This document shows, in pieces, positions 1 to 12,511 of a stretch of DNA of 64,000 bases. Under the pieces are notes generated by a model. The model saw only the letters and a list, made by a program, of their open reading frames with translations. It ran no database searches and was not told the origin of the DNA. The stretch covers positions 18,887,233 through 18,951,232 of the forward strand of contig OW285188.1 of assembly GCA_935421135.1 (NCBI GenBank), in the 5' to 3' direction. The position numbers and the translations under genes were made by a program. The first letter of the stretch is position 1; the number at the start of each line of letters is the position of its first letter. The stretch is from Bugulina stolonifera (Eukaryota; Bryozoa; Gymnolaemata; Cheilostomatida; Bugulidae).

Positions 1-6
1 TTATAG

Positions 7-1549
7 ATGAGAAAAGAGATGTTGAGGTGGTAATAAAAACCTCCATAGGGAGTATCACCATAGATGAAGGACTGACGGTCTCTACTCTACCAGAATCCAT
101 CACTCTGCTCAAGTCTGTTGGACTGCCTGGTCACATCCACTCAGTATGTCAGTATGAAGGTGTTACCTATGTCGGAAGGGAGATGAGTGCTATAGACAAA
201 ATTGACAAAAACTATCAACTAACCGAATCATTTCTTACCTTCAGTCGATACCCGAGTGGTGTTGCAGTGTATGGAGATAGAATCTACACTCTAGTGTATG
301 GATCTCCTTACGAGGTACATGTACATGGTCTAACAGGACAACTCCTATCTACCTGGAGATATACAGACTCTACCAAAGCGTTCACTAAACTAGTTATTGT
401 AAAGAATAAGGTGATTATACCTGATAGACAGAGCAAACGGCTGTGTATGTACTCTCTTACTGGGGAGGTAATAAAGACTATATCATGCCCTCTAATATCA
501 AACAATTGGGTGTCCATTAGTGCCGCCGGTAATGATGCTGTTATTGTGTCTGATTACGGCACATCCCGTGTGTTTAAAGTGAACATTTCCACTGGAGAAG
601 TTGTCTGGACATCAACACATATAACCAAACCTCAAAGTGTCGTCTGCTACAGAGACAGATACGTGTTTGTGGCTAAAGAGAGCACACAGACTGTTATATC
701 AATTCTGGATATAAATACAGGTTAGTCTAAAATTGATTCCGTTGTGATCTGCACTGGAATGCACTCTGTGCTACCGTATGCTGGTAAACTAGTAAGGAGT
801 GTTGGACCTTATGTTACATATGTCAACAACACTCTGTATTCACATATTCACTGTCACAGGTTGTACAACTGTATTCACTGCAAGCTACTCTGATTACCTA
901 CTATAATACTCGAATTGATGTGTTGGGTCTTATACAACATTCCAGTCATACCATTGCTCAGCAAAGTTCCCAATACATGATATATTATATAATACAATTA
1001 TGTTTTTGGATGTAATTATATGGTGTACTATGTTCTTCAAGTATAATTATAACAGTGTTAGAAGTGAGGGTACACAGGAGTAGGCTATACATACCTACAG
1101 TATCTACCTACCTCCTTTTTACCAGTACATGAGTGTGCACCCTCACTTTGTGGCTAGTTTCACTGGCAATAAAGGTGATAAGCTTCAAAACTGGAATATT
1201 GTTTAATGTCAAGATGTAGGCTACTGGCTGACTAGGATCATCTCATACCTATGTGTATTTTCCGTTCTAAGTAATGCTGAAACAGACATTGAAAGGATCT
1301 CAATAACCAGCTGTTTTGGTCCAGGTGGGAGTGTACCCACCTCAAATGTCACTTCTAACGCTGTGGTGTGTATAATGTACGAGTATTATACATTGTACAT
1401 TATTTATTCCGTTTACAGGAGAGCTGCTCTCTGAGGTCTCAGATCCTACTATTAGAGGGAATAGTCATGTATTCGATCTACATATAGCTGGTGACACTCT
1501 TATTGTACCCAGATATCAAAACGAGGTACTCTACTACAAGCTGTGTTAG
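7..1549 (+). CDS. RING/B-box/beta-propeller protein, 3' end (copy 1, cut by window edge)
   Basis: Last two exons of a gene whose RING, B-box and coiled-coil exons lie left of the window. Exons are 7-720 (acceptor AG at 5-6, donor GTTAGT at 721) and 1419-1549 with TAG at 1547-1549; the junction is phase 1, splitting a Gly codon. The 714-nt exon encodes repeated blade-like units (for example LTGQLLSTW, LTGEVIKTI, STGEVVWTS, LDINTG) that I read as a beta-propeller of the NHL/YVTN/WD-like kind. The last exon encodes the closing strand ending YYKLC. Both exons have the same lengths (714 and 131 nt) and phases as the complete paralogue at 23347-28316, which supplies the likely N-terminal architecture. 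By analogy it is a cytoplasmic E3 ubiquitin-ligase-like protein, which is inference. An AATAAA at 1880-1885 is a possible poly(A) signal. Confidence 0.8.
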
Positions 1550-2066
1550 CAGTGCACTAATAACTAAATTCCTCTTGTAAAACAACGTAGCTCAATATTT
1601 TTTGGACTTGTATCCTCGGTTTATGTTTCCTCTTTTCCTGACATTTTTTCATAAATTGTATACTGTGAACCTGGTAGGGCTGGATGTAGCCCAGCATTTC
1701 TCTCTTTTTATGGAGTTTATATACACTGTAATATGAATACATGTGTACTCTGTATGCAGATAATGTAGAATGAAAATAATCTATTAACTCAACTAATCTC
1801 TTTACATTGTACTGAAATTATAGGTACTGACCAAGTGTGAACATGGTTCATGCTGATGTACTTGCATATTTAAGAGGTGAATAAATAGTTATGGTTGATA
1901 ATCTGCACAAGACTTTATTTATTGCAGTATGTAATGTAGTTTGTGCTTGAATTCAATGGTGGGTTGCCTCCATCTATAACATCATCATCAGTTGCCAAAC
2001 TTGCTAAGAAAACTATACATCTAACAGCGTATTCCCATAATTATGTATTTTTAGCTCTAAGCTGGT
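1550..2066. other. 3' flank of propeller copy 1
   Basis: AT-rich non-coding DNA. It holds the probable 3' UTR and poly(A) region of the upstream gene. I see no gene in it. Confidence 0.5.
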
Positions 2067-2294
2067 GTTATAGTAGCATGTTCTGTTCACTGTGCTAGGC
2101 GATTAGGTGCCGTAGAGGCCCGGGTTCAAAGCCCAGTCAGGGACTGGTATTTTCATGGATATGAAACAAGTCTCTGACTGCAGTCAGAGACTTGTTTCAT
2201 ATCCATGAAAATACCAGTCCCTGACTGGGCTTTGAACCCGGGCCTCTACGGCACCTAATCGCCTAGCACAGTGAACAGAACATGCTACTATAAC
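2067..2294. repeat. Perfect 228-bp palindrome containing a tRNA-like SINE head
   Basis: The two 114-bp arms are exact reverse complements about a centre between 2180 and 2181 (CTGCAG). Each arm contains a tRNA-like stretch with a GGTTCAAAGCC motif, close to the pol III B box, preceded by GTAGCATGTTCTG. The same head occurs once, unpaired and more diverged, on the minus strand at about 48560-48665. It therefore looks like a tRNA-derived SINE that has become a fold-back. Confidence 0.85.
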
Positions 2295-3239
2295 ATTTTT
2301 TAGCATGCTAAAAAATAAAGTCCTTGCCTAAAAATACACCAAATGGGCAAAATAACCAAACTCCCTATTCCTATAATATATTACTGCACACCTGTTACTA
2401 CCTAAGCAAACTGAGGAAATGCTAAGTACAAGACAAATTGCATGTAGGCAATGAAGAGCAATGGGCAGAATAGGGTGTTTGAGGCTATGGGGTTTGGATT
2501 CAAACAACAACCTAAGGGGAGCCAGTAGATCTCAATACTTGTGTACATGCAGCATTGAAGCCTCCAAGATGCTTGGTGCTGAGCTCTTGAGTACAATATT
2601 TACTCTCTCCAAAACCAACCAGCTAAGTAGCTTCAATATTATTGTTTTTATAGTCAACAGTAAACATACCCACCCAAGACATGTTGTAGTGTACAGTCAT
2701 GCAGCTTATGAGGAAGAATTTCCAAAATTGACCAAAACCAATCAAAACGTTGAATAACTTGTTGGATAGTACTTAGCTAGAGTTATTCAAAAAGGTCTGC
2801 CAGTGCAAGGGTAGATGATGTCATCCGCCACAAATTGATCTTAAACAAAGGCAGTCTATATTATCTGAGTAACCCAGTTAACATTTTTATAAAGCACATC
2901 TAAAGGTTTTTATTCAATAACTTTTCTATAACCAAGAGTTTATAAATTCCTTCTACACTTTTGATAACATGATACTTAGCCACATATATTCACTTGCATT
3001 TTTTATTTCAAACATCAATGAGGTGCAATTAGCAAGAAAACTTTTCATACTACAATGAGAAGACGACTTCATATTTTCTAAACGCTTCCTTGAATGAATA
3101 GAGGTAGTGGGTAGCCTATTTTTCGGAATACGTAGAACCATAGAGATAACTACTGTACTTGTGGTAAAGAGAAATAAATAACTAAATTTAGCATAAATGG
3201 TTTCCAATTATACTACTCAGCTCATACAAGAGAGGACAA
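2295..3239. other. Non-coding stretch
   Basis: AT-rich DNA with only short, uncharacterised open frames. I recognise neither gene nor repeat here. Confidence 0.4.
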
Positions 3240-3497
3240 CTCAGAAGACTACCCAGCCTTTAGGGCTACTTCCACTTTAGAGTACAGGCTACTTTCCTCT
3301 CAAACATAATAAAAAAATTGTGTTCTTTGAGTTTGGTAGCAAAAAGAGGACACATCAATCTGGTGTTTGTTTGGAGATCCCATTAGTATTTGTCTACATA
3401 TATGAGATTTTCCATTGTTTGTTTATATTTGTGGTTTTTTCATTGTTTGTTTACATCTATGGGAATTTCCAGCTTATTGTTTATTGTACTATCTACA
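3240..3497. repeat. Duplicated flank segment, part 1 (copy near 29.95-30.2 kb)
   Basis: This shares long similar stretches with about 29950-30200, including a run about a Leu/Phe-type frame around GTTTGTTTACAT and AGCTTATTGTTTA. Part 2 continues after the hAT-like insertion. The duplicated block lies downstream of both propeller gene copies 1 and 2, so it was probably copied along with the gene. Confidence 0.65.
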
Positions 3498-3505
3498 GTC
3501 TAAAC

Positions 3506-4757
3506 CAGGGATGCCCAAACTTTTTAGCGGAAAGGGACAAATTATAAAAGTGGACCGGAGCAAGGGACACTTAGTTTTGCTGCTGCATTTATTGCAGCTA
3601 TCAAATGGGCAATTTGATTGTTATGCAATACGACTTATTTTATAGGTTCTATAACACGCGTATATATTGATTTTGTTTCAACCAAAGTATAACAGCAATT
3701 ATAGTCATCTACTTTTGGAGTACACGAAAACAAAATAAAGGGAGAAACAGACTAGCTAATTTTGTACCGTTTTTCGCTGCGAAATGACGGTGGAGCGACA
3801 GGCCGTCACAAAATTGAGCGAAAATGCCCTGTTCGCCAAATATCTAGCATGATTAACATTTTTTGTTTCGCTTTCAATAAAGCTGGCTTCAGATTGTCCA
3901 GCAAAGTCTTTACCGACGCCACTCCGCATTTCCGTCTGTAAATGGAAATTCAAAATTGAATGTGATGTCCACTAGGAGACGTAAAAATAATTTCCTGCGT
4001 TGCCACACATGCCCAAACTAGAAACTATGCTCAAATAGAAAATATGCTCATGAAGGAAACATCGCTAGTCTGTATTGTTCAGCGGGAAAAAAGTTGTCAC
4101 GCTGGCAAAACGTGGTGGAAACACGTCAAAAATATTCACTAGTCTGATTCGGTCTTAAAATTAAAAGAAAATATGTCAGCAAATTAAACGAAAATTGTAA
4201 TGAACCTTCCATGCATGTTACATGATTCACTTGTGAATGCAATTATTAGTGGGTGACATGGAATTGTCCTTTCTCTTGTATTATCATAAAGTCTATGTCT
4301 CATTTAATAGCTGCCTGGTATGCTTTTCAGCCAGTCATGCCTGATTTTTCGCTTTCAATATTCATGTAGCTCAGGTGACTGAACAAACTCTCACACAAGA
4401 AAGTGCTAGCAAAGAGTATCACCAGTTTGACAGCAATTCTAGATACGTTGGAGTAGCTGCGCTTTCCACTTTATTCTGCCTTCAGCTCTTAATCAGGCCA
4501 TCAATTTCCTGTAGGTTCCAAACTTTTGACAGAAATCTACCTCTATGTCAGCTAAAAATATTTTGGGATTTCCAAATGTGAGAATCTTTTAACGTTGTGA
4601 TGTATTTTTGACTGTAATTTGAGCAGTGTAAACTTTGCTAGCACTGCTCAGCCATAAAAAGACATTTTTGCATGCAAAATTAGGGAAGTGATGAAGGGAC
4701 ACCAAAATCCAAGCAAAGAGACACTGTGTCCCTTAGGGACACATTTGGGCATCCCTG
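3506..4757. mobile_element. Non-autonomous hAT-like transposon
   Basis: The ends are CAGGGATGCCCAAA and its reverse complement. They are flanked by an exact 8-bp direct duplication, GTCTAAAC, at 3498-3505 and 4758-4765. CAGGG-type ends with 8-bp duplications are characteristic of the hAT superfamily. The 1252-bp body has no recognisable transposase or long ORF, so it would depend on an enzyme made elsewhere. It splits a duplicated segment whose other copy at about 30.2 kb lacks the insertion. Confidence 0.85.
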
Positions 4758-4765
4758 GTCTAAAC

Positions 4766-5143
4766 CCATGGTGGCAGGAGCTATAAAATAAGGTTGCATT
4801 GTTTGAAATTTGTGTAGGTTCAGTGCCTCGCTTTCAGCATTGTCAAATAGAGTGTTCTTTTATAACTATGGTCTGCCGTTATTTGAGCCTTGTAGAATAT
4901 TTATATTTTAGAGGGGTCCTAACATTTATTAACAGTACCATTTGAATTTGTTTTTTCGGCTCACTTAGAATCATATAAGCTTTGGTTGCCTAACTTTTTA
5001 TTTCAATCAATAGAACAATATTGATTAAGATTTATATGAATCTGGAATGAATGAAACACATAATCTGCAGTATATAATGTAATAGTAATTTATACTTGTG
5101 ATTACAGAACACACACACTATCATGTAAATGTATATTCATATG
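4766..5143. repeat. Duplicated flank segment, part 2 (copy at about 30200-30586)
   Basis: This is clearly similar to about 30200-30586, for example around AATAGAGTGTTCTTTTA and CTTTGGTTGCCTAACT. In the second copy the similarity stops at TATTCATATG, exactly where the large 10-kb element begins, so this copy approximates the empty site. Confidence 0.7.
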
Positions 5144-5328
5144 GTTTTGAATGGGTTTGAACCTGTAGCACAACAGTGCTGCCACCTAGTCTCCTAAATC
5201 AGTTTGTAAAAGAAAAATTCTTGAATAAATACACACTCTAATCTAAAAAAACATCATACATGCTTACATGTATCACAATACGAATACATGTGGAAATTTG
5301 CATATTGATAAACTATAAGAATGTTTTT

Positions 5329-5459
5329 CCTCTTACTCTCACTAGGTTTTTTTATAGACTTTACACATCGTAAATTTATATCAAATATTATATATCATAT
5401 AAATTTACAATACATGTATATAAAATCTATAAAAAACCCCCGGCGAGAGTAAAAGAGGG
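5329..5459. repeat. Small inverted repeat (MITE-like hairpin)
   Basis: About 55-bp imperfect arms face each other: the left contains CTCTTACTCTC and GGTTTTTTTATAGA, and the right carries their complements. It lies just beyond the stop codon of the minus-strand pseudogene and could form a hairpin near its 3' end. Confidence 0.65.
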
Positions 5460-5490
5460 AAGACAATTCCAAATTACACACAACAGGAGG

Positions 5491-8400
5491 TCAGAGCTTG
5501 TAGAAGAGTACCTCATATTCATATCTGGGTACAATAAGAGTGTCACCAATTATATGGAGGTCCAATATTCTGCTACATAGTCTATCAGTAGGATCTGAGA
5601 TTTCCCCAATGAACACTCCTGTTAACAGAACATATAAATATACAAGGTATTAGGATATTTATAATTACTATGAATATGACCTCAAGTTCAACTCTGTTTA
5701 ATACAAACTTGAAAGAATAATTTATTATTTGGAAAACTCTCAAAATAGCACTATCAAATCAGGAGGAGGCAACTTCATTTGCACCTATATAAACAAGGAC
5801 ATTCGCTTGGCAGAGAGATGACAACTTGAAATTAAAAACCGCTCCCAATACCTTACTAGGCACTAGCATCATGTATGTATAATTGAAAATCTGCAAACAG
5901 CTGGTTTCTGCTTAAATTAAGGAATGATAACTGAGGTCAGCCTTGGTAAAGATAACTTTCACCCTTATTCAAGCAGAGGGAATAGTACAACCACCTGTAA
6001 TCACATGCAAACACCTGCACCCTACCTAACTCTTTTCATAACAGCAAGGAGCTACTGACATCAACAGAGTGCAGTAACGTCACTAAGTTGAGTTGAAACT
6101 CACCTGTATTTATATCCAGTATTGATATAACAGTCTGTGTACTTCTCTTAGCCACAAACACGTATCTGTCTCTGTAGCAGACGACACTTTCAGGTTTGGT
6201 TACAAGTGTTGATGTCCAGACAACTTCTCCAGTGGAAATTTTCACAAGGGGTACAATGTGGCCATACACAATAGAACCATTATCCAGCATAATCACTTTA
6301 TTATTTCTAACGACAACTTTAGTGTAAAGACCAGCACATTCAGCAGCACTCCAGGTTGTAAGGAGACTTCCAGTAAGGTCGCAAACTTGTACTTTGTAAG
6401 GAGATCCAGACATTAGTATGTACAGTTTATCTTTATATACCGTGAAACCTCTTGGATATTCGTTGAAAGTACAGAATGTGCTTAGCTGATAATTCTCATC
6501 TATTTTGTCCATAGTTTGATCCTGCATCCAAGGTAGGTCACACCTTTATACGAACATACTGAGTGTACCTGATGAGATAATACGACATGTTTCAGTCGAG
6601 TGAGGGAATCTGGTAGAAAAGAGACTATCAGCCCTTCATCTGCAGTGATGCACCCAGTCGAGGTCTTTATTTCCACCTCGGCATCTCTTCTCTCACCTAT
6701 AAAATCATAGATCATTTCTTCCTGACATCCATATATAGACTAAATATGCATGTGTGTTTGTGCTAGCTCAAGGCATTTGATGGACTGGTAGGCTTTCGTG
6801 ATAAGTGTGAGAATTTTAAGTTTTATACAGGTATGTCATCATAAAGGTATCAAGGTGCATCTCGGGAGGTATCAGCATAGCCTCTGTACCTTGGTACCTC
6901 ACCAAGGTGAAATTGGCACGCACTCCAGGCTGCCCAATAATCTTGACATGAAACTTAGGCTATTTTTATAGATTTTATTTCAATTACATAAAAGCTGATA
7001 TATATTTGGCATAAAATGTTATAAAAGCAGACTACGAACTTACACCATAATGGATGAATTAGACTATTTCTTGTAGTCTATACAATGTCACATGACAGTT
7101 AACATGTCTCATACATGCAATAAACTAAGCTATAATTTTACAGCATGGCACCACAAGTAGTAGCAATAATTTCGATTATACTGCAGGGCTATTCATAGTC
7201 ATATAAACAGTAAACTTACCACCAACCAGCATCCTAGCCATGTGTCCTAGGCTGAGTTTAGGTATTTCTTCAGATATCAACACTTGCACCTCATTCTTTG
7301 TATCTCTATAAGATGTAACTATGTCCACCTGTAACAGTAAACCTATCACTTAGACTGTGTTTATGAAATATAAGGGATATACACATGCTTACATAATATA
7401 ACATCATATCATTACCAAAGCACTGCACACAGATAAACTCAATCAATAGATAACAAGTTTTCTCTACAAATTGATACAAACCTGGTGAGAGTTTCTCAGT
7501 CTTGCTTCTAACTTCATTCTCTTTCTATTCAGGTCAAGCATCTTTACACCAACCACTCCTTCCAGAAACTTCTCCATCTCAGATCTGCTTCTTTCTCTCA
7601 ACTCTTTCAGTTCTCTTTCTAGTTTGTCATATTTCAGTTTAATTACCTCCAGCTAGAATATATACATGTACACACTAAGTACAGTTCATACAGCCACTGA
7701 TTAAATTGAGATGGTGAGATTAGTAGATTCACAGGATATACCAGTTAATTGCTATCGGTTAGCTCATTTCTGTGCATTGCACTTGGTTAATCACTTGCAC
7801 AACACAAATTCCAACATTCCAAACATTTGAAACCAAAGACTATACAGCATAGAAAAAGAAAATTGAGAGAATAAATCTACACATTTAGAGTTGGTATAGT
7901 ATACGACAAACAGAGACAATATAACTATGTAGTGAGAAGTACCTGCTCATCACGTGTCTTGTGTAATGTTTCTATCAGTTTTTCTGTCTCATTATCATAA
8001 TCTGATATGACTAAAGATGTCAAGTTTATCTTCTTTATCTATGACCTCTAATTTCATATCATTTATATCCTCCATTAATTCACTAACCAATTCATCAAGA
8101 GGTCTTGATTTATGTGGTGAACCTGAAGGGAGGAGATAATCATATTGATTTGCGGTTTGAACATACAGTATACACGTGTCTTGTTTTATTATTCATTATA
8201 AAAATATTAGCTCACACCAACATTTTCCAGTAGGCCTATAATACATGTGTATTGCAAGCCATTGTTGGCAGTCCAACATACTCACTCACCAGGGCTACAA
8301 AACATTTGTGCAAAATATAAACTTTATTACAAGTAGTTTTGGTTCAAGTTCAGCAGCCAAATAATTGTAAATCAACTAGAATGCATTATTAGAATGTATA

Positions 8401-9867
8401 AAGTTAACTCACCATTGGTGCATGTGTTATCATCAGTCAAGCATTCATTACAACCGACAGTGAAACAGACTGTACATCCTATACTATACACTTCTCCCTT
8501 ATGTACAGAACATGTTCTCTTCTCTAACTTGAACTAATATTTCTTGTACTCTTCTATTGTTACTATCTTATAGTCTTCATGTGTCTGTAGTGAATACAAA
8601 TATTAAATTAGTAAAGATTAGCCAATGATTAGTGTATGAATGAGATTGAGTTAATAAAAACCTCCTTACATTATGATCAACATACGGTCATCGAGAAATT
8701 GAATTTTGCAAATTGTTATCACATCACTACAGTCTAACACTCCAGCTTTATATAGCATATGCTATAATGTAGATAGACGATGTATACCTGCTGATGTTTA
8801 TAGCAGATACTCTTTGAACAGGAAGTACAGAAAACAACCGCCTTCTTATTGGTTCCTTTCTTGACACAAATACTACAGAGTATGGAACTGTCTCCCTGTA
8901 TATCAGTTGATGGTAGAGTCTCCAACTCCACATCATATATCTCCTTATAAAACAGTCGGTAAAAGTCGACTTTTATGGTCACATGTATTATGAAAGAATA
9001 GGCTGATTTGGTGGAAATATTATAGCATTCACTTTACTGAAACATTTATCTCAGTAACCTAATCGCTACAAAGTAATAATCACACCCGCTAATGTAAGCA
9101 GGCAAACGCTCCACAGATATAAACAGCGGCCCAAATTGTTAATCTTGAAAACCATCTCATGATCGCTCCAAATTTATACTTGTCAAAATGCTGTATTTTT
9201 ATACTCAGCATTTGGGTTGGAAATCGGAGACGGAGATGGGACATGTATGAAATTGGAGAAGAGTGATTGTTTTTAAGTCTTTATGAAATTCGTGAAATAG
9301 TTTCGATTAGTACTATTAGAAATTACAGACTAACATTGAGGTACATTCATTGGTTGGTAGAGCTGCAACAACTCTTAGTTCAGAAATTGAGAGATAATAA
9401 TTATATGATTGGTTAGGTTGCATACCAAATCCACCCTCTAGAAAATGTTCCATAGTGCTGAACCAAACCTATGTTTACAAATCTAGAGCAAGACAGTAGC
9501 TTCATGATACTAATAATAATTATAATTCATGTCAATAGCTGATTAATAATATGCACAACACATGTTATATGCACCTTCTTGTTTGATCAGAGAAGATAGA
9601 GGAAAGTGCAATTTTGCATGATTCAGTACAACTTCAGATGAAGTAGTGCATGTGCATAGATATAATATGCGAGACATCTACGTATAGATATTACTTACCT
9701 ACAAGTCAATACAGGACACTGAGCTACACCATACAGAGTCTGATAGCCTTGCAAACACTCAAAACAATAAATATGAGAGCATGGCAATACTTAGGATTTT
9801 GTAAATCTCGGTCTCTTCTCAAACAAAACCCACATTCTATGGGACCTTTCTCTCCAGCTTCAGCCAT
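5491..9867 (-). pseudogene. RING/B-box/coiled-coil/propeller pseudogene (inverted paralogue)
   Basis: All eight exons of the intact gene at 23347-28316 can be found in order on the minus strand: 9867-9699 (RING), 8944-8788 (B-box 1), 8584-8413 (B-box 2), 8122-7943 and 7652-7482 (coiled coil), 7328-7220, 6696-6104 (propeller) and 5618-5491 (last exon, TGA at 5491-5493). It is broken several times. The RING exon lacks one base (169 versus 170 nt). The AG acceptor before exon 2 is mutated to AA. B-box 2 has an in-frame TAG at 8534-8536 where the paralogue has CAG. The first coiled-coil exon is 17 nt short. The propeller exon is 121 nt short and needs a frame change near 6510. Exons 5 and 6 keep the paralogue lengths exactly (171 and 109 nt). 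A full-length product is not possible; short transcripts are. Confidence 0.88.
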
Positions 9868-10093
9868 TGCCTTCAAAATAATCGCAGAGCAGTTCATATT
9901 CATACTGTGTCATATGCAATGTATACTTGGGAGGGGAGGGGGATTGGATTGGCCATACTTTTTATATGAAATATTTTTTGCTTCAAGGAGTTTTGCTTTT
10001 GGCGCAGGCCGGTGTCTTTGTGACCCTGTGATAGAAATCGAGGAAATGAATGGCTGTAAAGATCCCCAGAGGTGCTGTCAATGTCTGAGTCAT
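9868..10093. other. Upstream flank of the pseudogene
   Basis: Non-coding flank with a G-rich patch near 9930-9950. The open frame across 9650-10177 on the plus strand covers the antisense of the RING exon and the end of the neighbouring inverted-repeat element, so I do not call it a gene. Confidence 0.4.
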
Positions 10094-11100
10094 GCAAGAC
10101 CCGGTGGTGTGGGTGCGACTGCTACAGCTAAGATGAAGCTAGCAGAAGCGGTACCTATGACTGTGGGAAAGGGTTGAAGTGGTCGGTCCTGGTACATGTC
10201 ATGAGACTTTACCGAGGAAGACCCAAGGCTGGAGTAGAGTGTCTGATACCTTAATGTTAGCAGTAAACAGTAAGAGACTGCATCAGCTCAGTTCAGTAAG
10301 ATAACTTTAGTGAACAACAGCTTACAGACAACTGAACTAAGAATGCAATCAAGTTAAAACAATGCAATGCAATATACATGGTGCATGTTAATGTTTGTAC
10401 AATGTGTGTTGGTGCAGGACACAACAGTAATACAAAACCTCAAATAATAGCATAATAATTAATAATAAAAGCATAAAATGATAACATGAATATACTACTT
10501 TTTGTATGAATAATTATTTATTTGCTCAAACCATTGTTATAACCTGTACAGAACATTCTGCATTAACATTGACATTATTCCGCATTATTGCATATTGACT
10601 GCTTAATTGTGTCGCTCACATATAATATGGTGTTGACATTGGTATGTTTTTAATGCTTTTTCCTCTACTATTTCACTAATGTTTTGGCAATTACACTTAT
10701 GTACTGGGAATACCTACTGCACTTTTGTATGCCTTTAAACCTTTATGCACATTATGATCCGAGTCACTTTGTACCGACTGTAACTTGGACCCCTCTTGGT
10801 TTGAGACCGACTCATTGTACTGGTTAACCTTTTGACCTCAGAAATGATTTTTATAAAGCAGCACACTTTCACATTCTAACTTCAGTTGTCTGTAGGCTGT
10901 TGTTCAATAAAGTTATCTTACTGAACTTACACAGCCTCTTACTATTCACTGCTATCAGTAGGGTATCAGGCACTCTCTCTAGCCTTTGCTCTTTTTAAGC
11001 ACAGTCTATTACTAGCAGTAAGACCCAGCAGCTCAACCTCCCCACAGCAGTAGGCCTAGCTCCTGCTAGTCCTAACCTAGCCCACACCACCGGGTCTTGC
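10094..11100. mobile_element. Inverted-repeat element, unclassified
   Basis: The ends read GCAAGACCCGGTGGTGTGGG and its reverse complement. A second block, about 10230-10350 against 10868-10985, is also inverted (shared core CAGTAAGATAACTTTA). The right arm contains TTCAATAAAG, a possible poly(A) signal. There is no ORF. Some similarity may continue outside these ends, so the borders are approximate. It could be a MITE or a rearranged remnant of a larger element. Confidence 0.6.
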
Positions 11101-12249
11101 GTTGACTCTGAGAACTCTGACGGCTACCTTTGGGCTTCGCGAGTCTCTCCTAGTCATCACACCAACACCACCTCGTGTGTCTACAGTTACAGTGTGTCGG
11201 TAGGACCTGCTCCCTCTCTAACTCTAGCGGCCTAGCCCCATCTTGCCCCAAACTATTCGAGATTTAAAAATTGGACAGCTATGATACATGACAAAATATT
11301 CTCAATTTCTACAAATGGCAGGTCATAACAACCTGCACTGCCAAGCTATGAAATGACCCCTGGTCCATACCCATCGAACACTGCCGAAATCATGCACCAC
11401 TACTGTCCTATATGAGGCATACCTCTTCTGCCCCCTAGGCGGTCTAGTATGACAACGAACTCCACGTAAGCCACGTAAGTCTTGCTGGTCAGCCGGTTCT
11501 GAGTCCCTCTCATTTGCACTCTGGCCTGTATGTCGTATGGCTGCGCCTCAGCTACCCAGTCGGACACAACACTATTTAGTAAAGTATGCGAGTAGAGGCA
11601 TAATGGTGTACATTAACATTTGTATTAAAATTTTAATTTAGCATATAATAGATAATAATAATAATAATAATATGATAATTTTTATTTTATCATTATATTA
11701 ATATAAATATTGATATAATATAATTATAAGTAAAGACTAAAGTACAAGTTAAGTGTAACAACAGATTAGGATGACCATTGCTACCACTAGTTTGGTATAA
11801 CACATAAATATTCTCAACTGCGATGAAATAAAATAATTACCCGGATACAAGTGTAAATAGTTAACATTTGGCTTACTAAAACAATTTAGCCAGCAAGTAG
11901 ACGTGGTTTTAGAAGCTTTCTACTGGGCTTTGGAATTTTTTAATGAGCAGTCCTTGACATAGCCCTAATAACACTAGTGACATTCAACTGAGCTCTGATT
12001 AGTTTCCCAATTCATTTTCAATCACACCGATGCAACTTACATGATTTTATTCCAAGCTCTGAGGCTTTTCCGGAGTTGGGAGAAACTTATTTGGGAAATC
12101 CCCTAACCACGGCAGTAGAAAAGAATAAAAAATAGAATATGAAACATTCCATTAACAAAGATAATTTCTACTTCTATTGGATATATTCCAACTACATAAT
12201 AATCAGTGTGTTGCGTTATGGTTGGGTTTTTTTTATTTTTTTTTTTATA
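11101..12249. other. Non-coding stretch with a dispersed repeat
   Basis: No gene recognised. About 11500-11575 matches 18670-18745 in reverse orientation (shared GTGTTGTGT..GACTGGGTAGC), so it is part of a dispersed repeat family. The rest includes an (AAT)n-rich patch near 11652-11672 and an AT-rich tail. Confidence 0.5.
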
Positions 12250-12253
12250 ATAA

Positions 12254-12511
12254 GTATCTGCTATAGGCAAAGATAAAAATGTTTTCATTGTAACACTTGA
12301 AAGTGAAGTTGCTAAATGGAAAGCTGTTGGAAAGGCTAGAATGTTATGTACATCTATTGATGACTTTAATGGAATGTATGTTAACCCTGATTTAACTAAG
12401 TCGGAGCGTGACATGCAATTTAAATTGAGACAAGAGCTTAGGGCACGTCGTGCCAATGGTGAAAATGTTATTATCAAAAGAGGAAAGATTGTAAGAAAGG
12501 ATTTGGACTAG
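12254..12511 (+). pseudogene. LINE ORF1-like C-terminal fragment
   Basis: An open frame of about 85 codons ends at TAG 12509-12511. Its product contains YVNPDLTKSERDMQFKLRQE followed by an Arg-rich stretch and RGKIVRK, which I recognise as the tail typical of ORF1-type proteins in CR1/L2-like LINEs. Stops at 12248 and 12251 and a T-rich run just upstream suggest the element is 5' truncated here. The frame is the same as that of the endonuclease/RT ORF that follows, with only this TAG between them. Confidence 0.65.

Noticed and set aside
2090..2150. tRNA gene
   Set aside because: There is a B-box-like word but no closed cloverleaf with an acceptor stem; fits a tRNA-derived SINE.
9650..10177. 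175-codon plus-strand open frame
   Set aside because: It covers the antisense of the RING pseudogene exon and part of an inverted-repeat element; no family features.
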